NCBI RefSeq assembly: GCF_016907335.1 | Contig: NZ_JAFBBT010000001.1 | Location: forward strand, 3,451,807-3,515,806 | Source: Curtobacterium herbarum | GTDB taxonomy: Bacteria; Actinomycetota; Actinomycetes; Actinomycetales; Microbacteriaceae | Length of the DNA stretch: 64,000 nucleotides | Direction: 5' to 3' | Part shown: positions 47,552 through 56,261 of the stretch, piece by piece | How positions within the stretch are numbered: the first letter of the stretch is position 1 | Layout: every line of letters starts with the position of its first letter | The notes under the pieces: generated by a model | What the model was told of the DNA's origin: nothing | The model's input: the letters and a program-made list of their open reading frames with translations, nothing else | The model's database searches: none | Position numbers and translations under genes: made by a program

Positions 47552-48066
47552 GGCGTGGACCCCTGTCGATCGGTTGACTGCCCGGCGGCCCCATTGTGGC
47601 ACAGCAGCGGCAGACCACCGATCCGTGTCATCCGCCGTCCCCAGAGGTTGGCCCAGGGAGATGGAGAGAGAAGAGAGGAGTAATGGTCTTAACGCCTGTG
47701 CACACTGTGGACAACTCTGGGGATGCCGCTCCCCGACTGGGAACTACAACGGTGTCACTTGTTGGTGGCGTGTGCACGACCTCTGGATGAGCAAAAGTCA
47801 TCTATCCACTTCTCTCCCCAGTTTCCACAGGCGCCCCTCCAGCTGTGTACAAGCGAGCGGCGTGTCCTCCACAGTTATCCACAGGCTTTCCACACTGTGG
47901 GGAATCCGCCGCATGGAACCGTCTCAGATGGTGGACGCATGCAGAAGGAGGCCGATCCCGGGTGTGGGACGGGCCTCTCCCCACCGGCACGGCCTGCCCG
48001 CCGCTGGCGCGTCGGTCAGGTACCGGCGGCGTGGGCCCAGGACGGGGGGTGGCGGGGTCGGGCGCC
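47552..48066. other. Chromosomal origin region oriC (dnaA-dnaN intergenic)
   Basis: The 515-bp gap holds DnaA boxes: TTGTCCACA on the minus strand at 47706-47714, CTATCCACT near 47802, TCCTCCACA at 47865-47873, the exact consensus TTATCCACA at 47875-47883, CTTTCCACA at 47886-47894 and TTCCCCACA (minus) at 47896-47904. Purine-rich, lower-GC sequence near 47655-47695 could be the unwinding element. Gene context (dnaA and dnaN on the same strand, parAB nearby) agrees with the actinobacterial origin. No gene is seen. Confidence 0.88.
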
Positions 48067-49524
48067 CTACCGGTAGCGGCGGTCCTGCTTGATCCGACTG
48101 GTCAGTTCGGTGACCTGGTTGTAGATCGAGCGGCGCTCCTTCATGAGCTCCGCGATCTTCTTGTTGGCGTACATCACCGTCGTGTGGTCGCGGTTGCCGA
48201 ACAGCTGGCCGATCTTCGGCAGCGACAGGCTCGTGAGCTCACGGCACAGGTACATGGCGATCTGGCGGGCCGTGGCGATCGCCTGCGACCGGGACGAGCC
48301 GTAGAGGTCGTCGACCGAGAGCTTGAAGTAGTCCGCGGTGTGGTTGATGATGTCCGTCGGCGCGATGACGTTGTCCTCGTCCAGGGTGATCAGGTCCTTG
48401 AGGACCGTCTGCACCAGCGCCATGTCGACGGCCGTCCGGTTCAGGCTCGCGAACGCGGTGACCCGGATCAGGGTGCCCTCGAGCTCGCGGATGTTGCTCG
48501 ACACCTTCGACGCGATGAACTCGAGGATGTCGTCCGGCACCTGCAGGTGGTCCGACTGCGCCTTCTTGCGGAGGATCGCGATGCGGGTCTCGAGGTCGGG
48601 CGCCTGGACGTCGGTGATCAGCCCCCACTCGAAGCGGCTGCGCATCCGGTCCTCGAAGCCGGTGAGGTGCTTCGGCGCGACGTCCGACGTGATGACGACC
48701 TGCTTGTTGTGGTCGTGCAGGGTGTTGAACGTGTGGAAGAACGCCTCTTGCGTGGAGTCCTTCCCCTGCAGGAACTGGATGTCGTCGATCAGCAGGATGT
48801 CGATGTCGCGGTACCGCTGCTGGAACTGGTTCGAGCGGTTGTTCGCGATCGAGTTGATGAAGTCGTTCGTGAACTCCTCGCTCGACACGTAGCGGACGCG
48901 GATCCCCGGGTAGAGGCTCTCGGCGTAGTGCCCGATCGCGTGCAGCAGGTGGGTCTTGCCGAGGCCGGAGTCGCCGTAGATGAAGAGCGGGTTGTAGGCC
49001 TTGGCCGGCGCCTCGGCGACCGCGACCGCTGCGGCGTGGGCGAACCGGTTCGAGGCACCGATGACGAAGTTGTCGAAGTTGTACTTCGGGTTCAGTCGCG
49101 ACTCCGGACGACCGCCGGTACCGGGAGAGTCGACCGGGCTCGGCACGAACGGCGCCTCGATGTACTGGCGGGGCGCGGCGGTCTGTGGCACGTGCTCCTG
49201 CACCGGTTCGGCGTAGGACGGCACCGCGACGGCGTCCACCCGCGGCTCCGAGGCCATGTCGGGGTTCACGGTGATCGCGAAGTTGGCGACCGAGTCGTCA
49301 CCGATCCGCGAGACGGCCTCGGTGATGGGCACCCGGATGCGCTGTTCGAGCATGCCGCGGGTCAGGTCGTTCGGGACCTCGAGGTAGAGCGTGCCGGCGA
49401 GGACGCCCTTGGGCTCGACGAGGTTGAGGAACCCGTGCAGCTGCGGCGTGATCCGGTCGTCGTCGGCGAGGATCCTGAGCACTGACGACCAGAGGTCCTC
49501 GACGGGGTCGGCCGGCATCGTCAT
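48067..49524 (-). CDS. dnaA: Chromosomal replication initiator DnaA
   Basis: DnaA binds boxes at oriC and opens the duplex. The 485-aa protein has domain I (DLWSSVLRILADDDRITPQ), a variable linker, the AAA+ domain with Walker A GDSGLGKTHLL, Walker B LLIDDIQFLQGK and sensor RMRSRFEWGL, and domain IV with the box-binding signature GNRDHTTVMYANKKI. ATG 49524 (or 49518) was chosen because domain I begins there; the frame is open further upstream without homology. It is transcribed away from rpmH, with boxes in both flanking gaps. Confidence 0.98.
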   Translation of the reverse strand: MTMPADPVEDLWSSVLRILADDDRITPQLHGFLNLVEPKGVLAGTLYLEVPNDLTRGMLEQRIRVPITEAVSRIGDDSVANFAITVNPDMASEPRVDAVAVPSYAEPVQEHVPQTAAPRQYIEAPFVPSPVDSPGTGGRPESRLNPKYNFDNFVIGASNRFAHAAAVAVAEAPAKAYNPLFIYGDSGLGKTHLLHAIGHYAESLYPGIRVRYVSSEEFTNDFINSIANNRSNQFQQRYRDIDILLIDDIQFLQGKDSTQEAFFHTFNTLHDHNKQVVITSDVAPKHLTGFEDRMRSRFEWGLITDVQAPDLETRIAILRKKAQSDHLQVPDDILEFIASKVSSNIRELEGTLIRVTAFASLNRTAVDMALVQTVLKDLITLDEDNVIAPTDIINHTADYFKLSVDDLYGSSRSQAIATARQIAMYLCRELTSLSLPKIGQLFGNRDHTTVMYANKKIAELMKERRSIYNQVTELTSRIKQDRRYR

Positions 49525-50054
49525 GGCGTGCTCGTCTCCTGGTCTCACTGCTCGGGTGGGTCGGGCTGCGGGCGCAGTCGGTCCGGGTTCGGTGCTGGTC
49601 CTGCTGGTTCCGGGACGGCTCGTCCGGCACCAGGCCGGGCGGCGGACGTCGTGCGAGCCACGCCGGGGCCGACCCGCGCCTCCGGGATGGCCGGAGGCGA
49701 TCGGCGCGGTGTTCCGTGCGCTGCTCGCCGTCGAGCTTCCCACAGGGTTGTCCACAGTCTGCTCCACGGCCGCGCGGACCGTGGTCGAGGGGGTACTCCC
49801 CCGTACTACCGGGCTTCCGGCGGTGCGGTGACACAACTGTAAAGGACCGGGGCGCGTCGCACCCAACGGAAGTTGTCCCCAGTGTGGAGAATCGGGAGGC
49901 GGTGGTCACCCAGGCCGCGCGGGCCCAGGGGTGTTTGACCTCGCAGCCCTCGTCACGTACCGTTGTCCAGTTGACTGCGGCCGTTCGGTCGCGCCTTCCG
50001 TGTCAACCAACGCATACGTGACGGCTCGCCGCGAGCAGCCGTGTGGAGATCATC
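49525..50054. other. dnaA-rpmH divergent intergenic region with DnaA boxes
   Basis: This 530-bp region contains TTGTCCACA at 49748-49756, TTGTCCCCA at 49873-49881 and minus-strand TTCTCCACA at 49883-49891. It also holds the promoters of dnaA and rpmH. Such sites suit DnaA self-control or a second part of a bipartite origin. No gene is supported. Confidence 0.75.
49935..49963 (+). promoter_or_regulatory. rpmH: Candidate promoter of the rpmH operon
   Basis: TTGACC (49935-49940) and TACCGT (49958-49963) are spaced by exactly 17 bp, with rpmH starting 91 bp downstream. This is a close fit to the housekeeping sigma consensus. Confidence 0.6.
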
Positions 50055-50192
50055 ATGAGCAAGCGCACCTTCCAGCCGAACAACCGCCGCCGCGCCAAGA
50101 AGCACGGCTTCCGGGCCCGCATGCGCACCCGCGCCGGCCGCGCCATCCTCGCCGCACGCCGCGGCAAGGGGCGCACCGAGCTCTCCGCCTGA
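50055..50192 (+). CDS. rpmH: 50S ribosomal protein L34
   Basis: This 45-aa protein begins [19 protein letters not shown] and continues [21 protein letters not shown], the complete L34 signature. It is a structural protein of the large ribosomal subunit. It is highly basic, with no acidic residues until the penultimate Glu. It is the first gene of the rpmH-rnpA-yidD-yidC unit. Confidence 0.98.
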   Translation: MSKRTFQPNNRRRAKKHGFRARMRTRAGRAILAARRGKGRTELSA

Positions 50193-50210
50193 TCCGCGGG
50201 GGTCCTCGTC

Positions 50211-50561
50211 GTGTTGGCCCGAGCCAACCGCATCGTCCGAGGCGACGACTACCGGATGGTCGTGCGCCGTGGCCGCAGGAGCGCCACGGCACACGCCGTC
50301 GTGTCGGTAGTCCGTCGCCTCGATGACGATCCTGGTCCCACCAGGTTCGGGTTCATCGTGGCGAAGACCGTCGGGAACGCGGTGACGCGCAACCTCGTGC
50401 GTCGCCGTCTGAAGGCGATCGCGCACGGGGTCCTCCCGAGCGCGCCGCTCGGGTACGACGTGGTGGTGCGTGCACTGCCAGCCGCCGCGCAGGCCGCATG
50501 GCCTACCCTGCTCGAAGACATCACGCGCTCCTTCGCGCGCGGTGTCGAGAAGGCAGCATGA
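50211..50561 (+). CDS. rnpA: Ribonuclease P protein component
   Basis: RnpA is the protein subunit of RNase P, which matures tRNA 5' ends together with the RNA component (not in this window). The 116-aa protein has the N-terminal NRIVRGDDYRMVVRRGRRS, RFGFIVAKTVGNAVTRNLVRRRLK (the RNR motif) and a C-terminal helix. The start is GTG 50211, 18 bp after rpmH. The stop overlaps yidD (ATGA). Confidence 0.96.
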   Translation: MLARANRIVRGDDYRMVVRRGRRSATAHAVVSVVRRLDDDPGPTRFGFIVAKTVGNAVTRNLVRRRLKAIAHGVLPSAPLGYDVVVRALPAAAQAAWPTLLEDITRSFARGVEKAA

Positions 50562-50923
50562 ACCGGTTCCTCTGGGTCGTCGCGTTGCTCCCACGCAACG
50601 CGTGCGTCGTGGTGCTCCGGGCCTACCGTGCGGTGATCTCGCCGCTCTACGGCAACGTCTGTCGGTACCACCCCTCGTGTTCGCGCTACGCGCTCGAGGC
50701 GATCCAGCAGTACGGCGTGGTCCGCGGATCGGCGATGGGCGCTTGGCGCATCGCCCGGTGCAACCCGTGGGCAGCCGGCGGGATCGACGACGTCAGGGAA
50801 CGTCGCCGCCCCTTCACCGTCAGTCGGTTCGGGTTCGTCCTCGCGCCGACCCCGCAGCAACAGCAGACCTCGGCCGGCTCGGTCCGTCCGGTGCTGCTCC
50901 CCCAGCGCACTCGAAAGGCGTGA
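50558..50923 (+). CDS. yidD: Membrane protein insertion efficiency factor YidD
   Basis: This 121-aa protein has the YidD core: LRAYRAVISPLYG, then CRYHPSCSRYALEAIQQYG with three Cys, then RIARCNPWAAGGID with the conserved CNP. It is proposed to help YidC insert membrane proteins at the inner face of the membrane. The ATG at 50558 overlaps the rnpA stop. It is about 35 residues longer at the C-terminus than the minimal family (Gln-rich tail). Confidence 0.95.
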   Translation: MNRFLWVVALLPRNACVVVLRAYRAVISPLYGNVCRYHPSCSRYALEAIQQYGVVRGSAMGAWRIARCNPWAAGGIDDVRERRRPFTVSRFGFVLAPTPQQQQTSAGSVRPVLLPQRTRKA

Positions 50924-50931
50924 CCGTCCCC

Positions 50932-51906
50932 ATGGACCTCATCGGTACGATCCTCTGGCCACTCAAATGGGTGGTGTCCGCGATCCTGGTCGGCTTCCAC
51001 TGGGTCTTCGAGAACCTCGGGATGGACCCGTCCGCGGGCATCACGTGGGTGCTGTCGATCATCTTCCTGACCTTCGTGGTCCGCGGCGCGCTGATCCCCA
51101 TCTTCGTGCGACAGATCAAGTCGCAGCGACGGATGCTGGAGGTCGCCCCGCAGCTGAAGAAGATCCAGGACAAGTACAAGGGCAAGAAGGACCAGTTCTC
51201 GCGTGAGGCCATGTCCCGCGAGACCATGGCGCTGTACAAGGAGACCGGGACCAACCCGCTCAGCTCCTGCCTGCCGCTGCTGATCCAGATGCCGATCTTC
51301 TTCTCGCTGTACTCGGTGCTGCACGAAGCGCAGATCAACAAGACGGGCATCGGCCTGCTGTCGAGCGATCTCGCCCGGTCCTTCGGCAACGCGTCGCTCT
51401 TCGGAGCACCGCTGCACGAGACCTTCACGAACGCCTCGGGCTGGGAAGTCCGGGTCATCGCGGGCTTCATGATCGTCGTGATGACGGCGTCGCAGTTCAT
51501 CACCCAGCTGCAGCTCGTCGCCAAGAACATGTCGCCGGAGACCAAGGCGTCCCCGATGTACCGCCAGCAGAAGATGATGCTGTACGTGCTCCCGCTGGTC
51601 TTCGTGATCTCGGGTCTCTCGTTCCCCCTCGGTGTCATGTTCTACTGGCTGGCCTCCAACCTCTGGACCATGGCCCAGCAGTACTTCGTCATCCGCAGCA
51701 TGCCGACGCCGGGCTCCGAGGCCGCGCTCGCTCGTGAGGCCCGTCTCGCGAAGAAGGCCCAGCGCCGCGGCACCCCCGCGTCCGCCGGAGTCCTCACCGA
51801 GGCCGGAACGGGTGCGTCGATGGCGGAGGTCGAAGCCCGCGTGAACAACCAGCGCCAGCAGCCGGTCGGCAAGACGCGCGCCAAGAAGAACGGGAAGACC
51901 AAGTGA
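50932..51906 (+). CDS. yidC: Membrane protein insertase YidC
   Basis: YidC inserts and folds inner-membrane proteins, alone or with SecYEG. The 324-aa protein has the actinobacterial form without a large periplasmic domain: helices at about 15-30 and 38-60 (SAGITWVLSIIFLTFVVRGALIP), then the conserved Arg, a basic coiled region (QLKKIQDKYKGKKDQFSREAM), NPLSSCLPLLIQMPIFFSLY, and C-terminal helices with LPLVFVISGLSFPLGVMFYWLASNLW. It ends in a lysine-rich tail. The stop overlaps the next gene by four bases. Confidence 0.96.
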   Translation: MDLIGTILWPLKWVVSAILVGFHWVFENLGMDPSAGITWVLSIIFLTFVVRGALIPIFVRQIKSQRRMLEVAPQLKKIQDKYKGKKDQFSREAMSRETMALYKETGTNPLSSCLPLLIQMPIFFSLYSVLHEAQINKTGIGLLSSDLARSFGNASLFGAPLHETFTNASGWEVRVIAGFMIVVMTASQFITQLQLVAKNMSPETKASPMYRQQKMMLYVLPLVFVISGLSFPLGVMFYWLASNLWTMAQQYFVIRSMPTPGSEAALAREARLAKKAQRRGTPASAGVLTEAGTGASMAEVEARVNNQRQQPVGKTRAKKNGKTK

Positions 51907-52472
51907 GCGAGCAGGACACCGCTGCGGTCGTCGACACCACGGACGACGAGCAGCACCTCGCCCCCACGGACGCGACGGACAACCCGGCGGCGACGGACGA
52001 CGCGGACGACCTCGACGGTGACGACGAGGTCCGCGACGAAGCGGACATCGCGGCCGACTACATCGAAGAGTTGCTCGACATCTGCGACCTCGACGGCGAC
52101 ATCGAGATCGAGGAGCGTGCCGGTCGTGTGTACCTGACCGTCACGGACGACGACTCCGCGCTCCGGGTCCTCGCGAAGCCGGACACCGTCACCGCCCTGC
52201 AGGAGCTCACGCGGATCGCCGTGCAGGCCGAGACGGGCGAGTTCAGCCGCCTCATCCTGGACATCGGTGGCTCGCGCGACGCCCGTGCCACGGAGCTGCA
52301 GCGCCTGGTCGACACCGCCGTCGAGCGCATCGAGGCTGGTTCGACCACGGCGGCACTGCCCCCGATGTCGTCGTACGAGCGCAAACTGGTCCACGACCTG
52401 GTCGCCGAGAAGGGCTTCCACTCGGAGTCCGAGGGCGAGGGTCGCGACCGTCACACGGTCATCACGCGATGA
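51903..52472 (+). CDS. khpB: Jag/KhpB-type RNA-binding protein (KH and R3H domains)
   Basis: This 189-aa protein has an acidic N-terminal third (residues 5-50), a KH-like domain with YIEELLDICDLDGDIEIEERAGRVYL, and a C-terminal R3H domain with MSSYERKLVHDLVAEKGFHSESEGEGRDRHTVI. KhpB proteins bind RNA and affect cell elongation. The start is GTG 51903, coupled to yidC; the stop overlaps rsmG. The typical order yidC-jag-rsmG supports the call. Confidence 0.95.
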   Translation: MSEQDTAAVVDTTDDEQHLAPTDATDNPAATDDADDLDGDDEVRDEADIAADYIEELLDICDLDGDIEIEERAGRVYLTVTDDDSALRVLAKPDTVTALQELTRIAVQAETGEFSRLILDIGGSRDARATELQRLVDTAVERIEAGSTTAALPPMSSYERKLVHDLVAEKGFHSESEGEGRDRHTVITR

Positions 52473-53131
52473 CCGACGCCGACGTCACGGCCGGTTCGGA
52501 GCCTCCTGTCCTGGAGGCCGAGCCGGCCGTTGCCGCGCGACTGTTCGGCGACCGGATCGCGGGGGCCCGGTCGTTCGCGAACGAGCTCGCTCGTCGCGGC
52601 GAGGAGTTGGGCCTGATCGGTCCGCTCGAACTCCCCCGACTCTGGACCCGACACATCCTCAACTCGGCACTGCTCGCACCGCTGCTCCACGAAGGTGCCA
52701 CCGTCGGTGATGTCGGATCGGGTGCCGGCCTGCCGGGGCTCGTCCTCGCGATCGCACGACCGGACGTCTCCATGACGCTGATCGAGCCGATGGAGCGCCG
52801 GACCGATTGGCTCCGCGCCGAGGCCGATCGGCTCGAGCTCCAGAACATCACGGTGCTCCGTGCGCGGGCCGAGGACGTCGCCGACGAGCTGGTGCTCGAC
52901 CAGGTGACCGCCCGTGCGGTGAGTGCGCTCTCGAAGCTCATCCCGCTGACCGTCCCGTTGGTGCGGTCCGGTGGTCAGCTCATCCTGATGAAGGGCGCCC
53001 GCGTCGATGACGAGGTCGCTGCGGCCCGCAAGGTGATCCTGCGCCAGCGTCTCGAAGACGTCGAGGTCCTCGAGCTCGGAGAGGGTGTGGTCGAGGAGAC
53101 CACGCGCGTCTTCCGGGCTACAGTTGACTGA
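52469..53131 (+). CDS. rsmG: 16S rRNA (guanine-N7) methyltransferase RsmG
   Basis: RsmG methylates G527 (E. coli numbering) of 16S rRNA with S-adenosylmethionine. The 220-aa protein has LWTRHILNSALLAPLL, the SAM motif VGDVGSGAGLPGLVLAIARPD, ERRTDWLRAEADRLELQNITVL, and VTARAVSALSKLI. The ATG at 52469 overlaps khpB. The gene is followed by a 96-bp gap with a parS site and then parA. Confidence 0.96.
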   Translation: MTDADVTAGSEPPVLEAEPAVAARLFGDRIAGARSFANELARRGEELGLIGPLELPRLWTRHILNSALLAPLLHEGATVGDVGSGAGLPGLVLAIARPDVSMTLIEPMERRTDWLRAEADRLELQNITVLRARAEDVADELVLDQVTARAVSALSKLIPLTVPLVRSGGQLILMKGARVDDEVAAARKVILRQRLEDVEVLELGEGVVEETTRVFRATVD

Positions 53132-53227
53132 CGCCACCGGTCCGGTCTGATCGGGCTCCGCTGCAGCACGGTTCGCCGGGTGCGCACAGAGCGCGTCGAG
53201 GGGTGACGGCATGACCGATCACCCCGA

Positions 53228-53243
53228 TGTTCCACGTGAAACA
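53228..53243. promoter_or_regulatory. parS site 1
   Basis: TGTTCCACGTGAAACA matches the bacterial parS consensus TGTTTCACGTGAAACA with one change. It lies just upstream of the preferred parA start and overlaps the ATG at 53227. ParB binds here to nucleate the partition complex and may also repress parAB. Confidence 0.9.
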
Positions 53244-53265
53244 CAGACCGGGGAAGAGGCACTCG

Positions 53266-54159
53266 TTGAGTTCATCCACCGACTACGACGCGTCGACACC
53301 CCTCGCGCGGGAGATCGCTGATCTCAACCGCCGTCGGCGTGCGATCGCGACGCAGCAGTTCCCGCTGCCGGCGAAGACCCGTGTCTTCACGGTGTCGAAC
53401 CAGAAGGGTGGCGTCGGCAAGACGACCACCACGGTGAACCTCGCGGCTGCGCTCGCACACGGCGGAGCACGGGTCCTGGTGATCGACCTCGATCCGCAGG
53501 GCAACGCCTCCACCGCGCTCGGCATCGACCACCAGGCCGAGGTCGCGAGCATCTACGACGTCATCGTCGACGAAGCGCCGATGGCTGACACGGTGCAGCG
53601 CTCCCCTGAGTCCGAGACCCTGTGGTGTGTCCCCGCGACGATCCACCTGGCGGGCGCGGAGATCGAGCTCGTCTCCCTCGTCGCGCGGGAGCAGCGCCTC
53701 CGGACGGCTCTGGACGAGTACCTCGCTTCCGTCGAGGAGCCGTTCCACTACGTGTTCATCGACTGCCCGCCGTCGCTCGGTCTGCTGACCATCAACGCCT
53801 TCGTGGCGGCGAAGGAGGTGCTCATCCCGATCCAGTGCGAGTACTACGCGCTCGAAGGTCTGAGCCAGCTGCTGCGGAACATCGAACTCATCGAACGGCA
53901 CCTCAACCCCCACCTGGCGGTGTCGACGATCCTGCTGACGATGTACGACGGGCGCACGAACCTGGCGAACCAGGTGGCCAACGAGGTGCGGACACACTTC
54001 GGCGACCAGGTGCTGCAGGCGATGATCCCCCGTTCGGTGCGGGTCAGCGAGGCGCCGAGCTACGGGCAGAGCGTGGTGTCGTACGACGTCAACTCCACCG
54101 GGTCGCTCTCCTACCTGGAGGCCGCGGCCGAGATCGCAGAACGAGGAGCACAGGCCTGA
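53266..54159 (+). CDS. parA: Chromosome partitioning ATPase ParA
   Basis: ParA binds DNA with ATP and moves the ParB-parS complexes apart. The 297-aa protein has the deviant Walker A KGGVGKTTTTVNLAAALA, VLVIDLDPQGNAS, VFIDCPPSLGLL and the closing PRSVRVSEAPSYGQSV. The N-terminal 45 residues before the Walker motif are basic. I prefer TTG 53266 because GAAGAGG lies six bases upstream; the ATG at 53227 would translate a parS site into MFHVKH. The stop overlaps the parB start (TGATG). Confidence 0.96.
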   Translation: MSSSTDYDASTPLAREIADLNRRRRAIATQQFPLPAKTRVFTVSNQKGGVGKTTTTVNLAAALAHGGARVLVIDLDPQGNASTALGIDHQAEVASIYDVIVDEAPMADTVQRSPESETLWCVPATIHLAGAEIELVSLVAREQRLRTALDEYLASVEEPFHYVFIDCPPSLGLLTINAFVAAKEVLIPIQCEYYALEGLSQLLRNIELIERHLNPHLAVSTILLTMYDGRTNLANQVANEVRTHFGDQVLQAMIPRSVRVSEAPSYGQSVVSYDVNSTGSLSYLEAAAEIAERGAQA

Positions 54160-55148
54160 TGGCACCCAAGCGGACCGGACTCGGGCGAGGCATCGGCGCG
54201 CTCATCCCCACCACGGACGAGCAGCAGGCGCGGCCGGTCGACGTGTTCTTCCCGTCCGGAGGAACCTCGGCAGCGGACACGACGAACGGTGGCGCCGGCG
54301 CGGGGACGGCCGAGGAACTGCTCGCTGTGCCGGGCGCCCGACTGGCCAACCTCAACCCGCTCGACATCGTCCCGAACGCCCAGCAGCCGCGGAAGGAGTT
54401 CCGCGAGGAAGAGCTGCAGGAACTCGTGCACTCGATCCGTGAGATCGGGCTGCTCCAGCCGATCGTCGTGCGGCCGATCGCCGGGGCTGCCGGCACTGCG
54501 CCGCAGTACGAGCTCATCATGGGTGAGCGTCGTCTCCGCGCCACGAAGGAACTCGGTCTCGCGACCATTCCGGCGATCGTCAAGGAGACGCCGGACGACG
54601 CGATGCTCCGGGACGCGCTACTGGAGAACCTGCACCGCGCCCAGCTGAACCCGCTCGAGGAAGCGTCCGCCTACCAGCAACTCCTGGCCGACTTCGGGAT
54701 CACCCAGGAGCAGCTCGGGCAGCGCATCGGTCGCTCCCGCCCGCAGATCACGAACACCATACGACTGCTCCGCCTGCCCTCCCCCGTACAGCGTCGGGTG
54801 GCAGCCGGGGTTCTGTCGGCAGGCCACGCCCGTGCGATCCTCGCCGCACCCGATGCCGAGGCGATGGAGTACTTGGCGGAGAAGATCGTCAACGAGGACC
54901 TGTCGGTCCGTGCCGCCGAGGCGATCGCGCAGCAGCTCTCCACGAAGACGCCGGCGAAGACTCCGGCACCGCCGTCGAAGCGTCAGGTGCACTTCAACGA
55001 CATGGCCGAACGCCTCGGGGACCGCTTGAACACCCGGGTGAAGATCGCCGTCGGCGCGCGGAAGGGTTCCGTGACCATCGACTTCGCGAACCCGGACGAC
55101 CTGTCGCGGATCCTCGGCGAATTGGGCATCCAGGACGTGGCCGACTAG
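54159..55148 (+). CDS. parB: Chromosome partitioning protein ParB
   Basis: ParB binds parS and spreads as a CTP-dependent clamp. The 329-aa protein starts with the ParA-activating motif KRTGLGRGIGALIP, then a linker, the ParB/Srx domain with NAQQPRKEF, GLLQPIVVRPI, YELIMGERRLRA (the GERRxRA motif), ENLHRAQLNPLEEA, the helix-turn-helix LGQRIGRSRPQITNTIRLL, and the C-terminal dimerisation part. ATG 54159 overlaps the parA stop. Five parS sites lie within 3.7 kb. Confidence 0.97.
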   Translation: MAPKRTGLGRGIGALIPTTDEQQARPVDVFFPSGGTSAADTTNGGAGAGTAEELLAVPGARLANLNPLDIVPNAQQPRKEFREEELQELVHSIREIGLLQPIVVRPIAGAAGTAPQYELIMGERRLRATKELGLATIPAIVKETPDDAMLRDALLENLHRAQLNPLEEASAYQQLLADFGITQEQLGQRIGRSRPQITNTIRLLRLPSPVQRRVAAGVLSAGHARAILAAPDAEAMEYLAEKIVNEDLSVRAAEAIAQQLSTKTPAKTPAPPSKRQVHFNDMAERLGDRLNTRVKIAVGARKGSVTIDFANPDDLSRILGELGIQDVAD

Positions 55149-55427
55149 CCAGGTCGTCACGTGCGGGGCTGTGCGCCCTTCTGAGCGCGCTGGAGCATAC
55201 GGATGGGTACCGGTGAGGGTCCGCCGCGATTCGCGCGGCAGCGGCGAGCAGGGCGTCTGTGTGGGTTCCCGGTTCGATAGTTGTGGCATCTCGGCGATAC
55301 GGGTCGGATTGCTGCGCACTGGTGGCCGGACTGGCTGCTCGGCGGCACCCCGGGCCCGGAGAGCGGCATCCGTCGTCGGCCTGGTTCTCGATCGGTAGAG
55401 CCGGACCGTTCGTGGCCGTCGGCGGGA

Positions 55428-55443
55428 TGTTCCACGTGGAACC
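55428..55443. promoter_or_regulatory. parS site 2
   Basis: TGTTCCACGTGGAACC: near-perfect palindrome around CACGTG, two or three changes from consensus. Confidence 0.82.
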
Positions 55444-55617
55444 TTCCGGCCAGGTGTCCGCAACCGCTTGTGTTCGAACGGCTGAGCGGAACAACCGCGG
55501 TTGCTGCGCGCGATCGTTGCGGCCGGAGGGTTGTCGGTCAGGGCAGGGAACCACCAGATGAGGACCTCCCGCGCAGAGCCACGGGTTCCTGGTATCGGAT
55601 GCCGGCACCAGCGGCGA

Positions 55618-55633
55618 TGTTCCACGTGGAACA
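55618..55633. promoter_or_regulatory. parS site 3
   Basis: TGTTCCACGTGGAACA: perfect 16-bp palindrome, 190 bp from site 2. Confidence 0.9.
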
Positions 55634-55855
55634 TCGTTGGCAGCTCTCGAAGATGAGGCCCCTGTTCGGCGCAGACGGACGCGGAACTCGAGTGCCTCCG
55701 GCGTCGCCAGCCCTGAGCGACCCAAGATCACGACGAAGCTGCTGCGTCGGAGCGCACGTTCTGGCCCGCGGCCACTCCCCGCTCCTCGGACCTCGGGCAG
55801 GGTCACAGGCCATCGACGCCGGCGGGCGGTGGCAACTCCGATGCGAACTCCTCTG

Positions 55856-55871
55856 TGTTCCACGTGAAACC
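55856..55871. promoter_or_regulatory. parS site 4
   Basis: TGTTCCACGTGAAACC: as site 1 with one extra change at the end, 238 bp from site 3. Confidence 0.85.
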
Positions 55872-56261
55872 TCATGGCGTTGCTCTGTCTCGACCCCTGA
55901 TGAGTCCGCTCGCGTCGATCCGGTCCAGAGGCGACGGGCTGTACTGAAGACGCACGCGGGGTCGGCCCCGGGCACTGTTCTCCGGGAGCCGAGTGACCAG
56001 ACGGCGCATGTGGTCCGCCCCAGGCACTGTCGTGAGGGAAGGGGGTAGCCAGGCCGTGTGTGCGCATGGCGTTGAGGAAGTCCGTCGACGCGCGCACGGC
56101 GATCCTCTGCAGCACTGAGAGGAAGCCGACGAAGGTGCGATCGAGCAAGTGGGCGTACCGTCCCGGCGTCGAGTCGTGTTCCGTCATCGATGCCGGCTCG
56201 CGACGGAAATTACCCGAACTTGCCGCATGGTTGACCGAGAATCCGAGCGGCGTCCTCGTGT

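Larger units (their letters stand above)
55149..56261. other. 1.1-kb gene-free parS region downstream of parB
   Basis: No frame here has coding character; the open frames contain peptides read from parS sites (MFHVEH-like). Three parS sites lie within it (55428, 55618, 55856). The absence of genes and the density of sites suggest a dedicated centromere-like segment. No terminator is obvious after parB. Confidence 0.7.
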
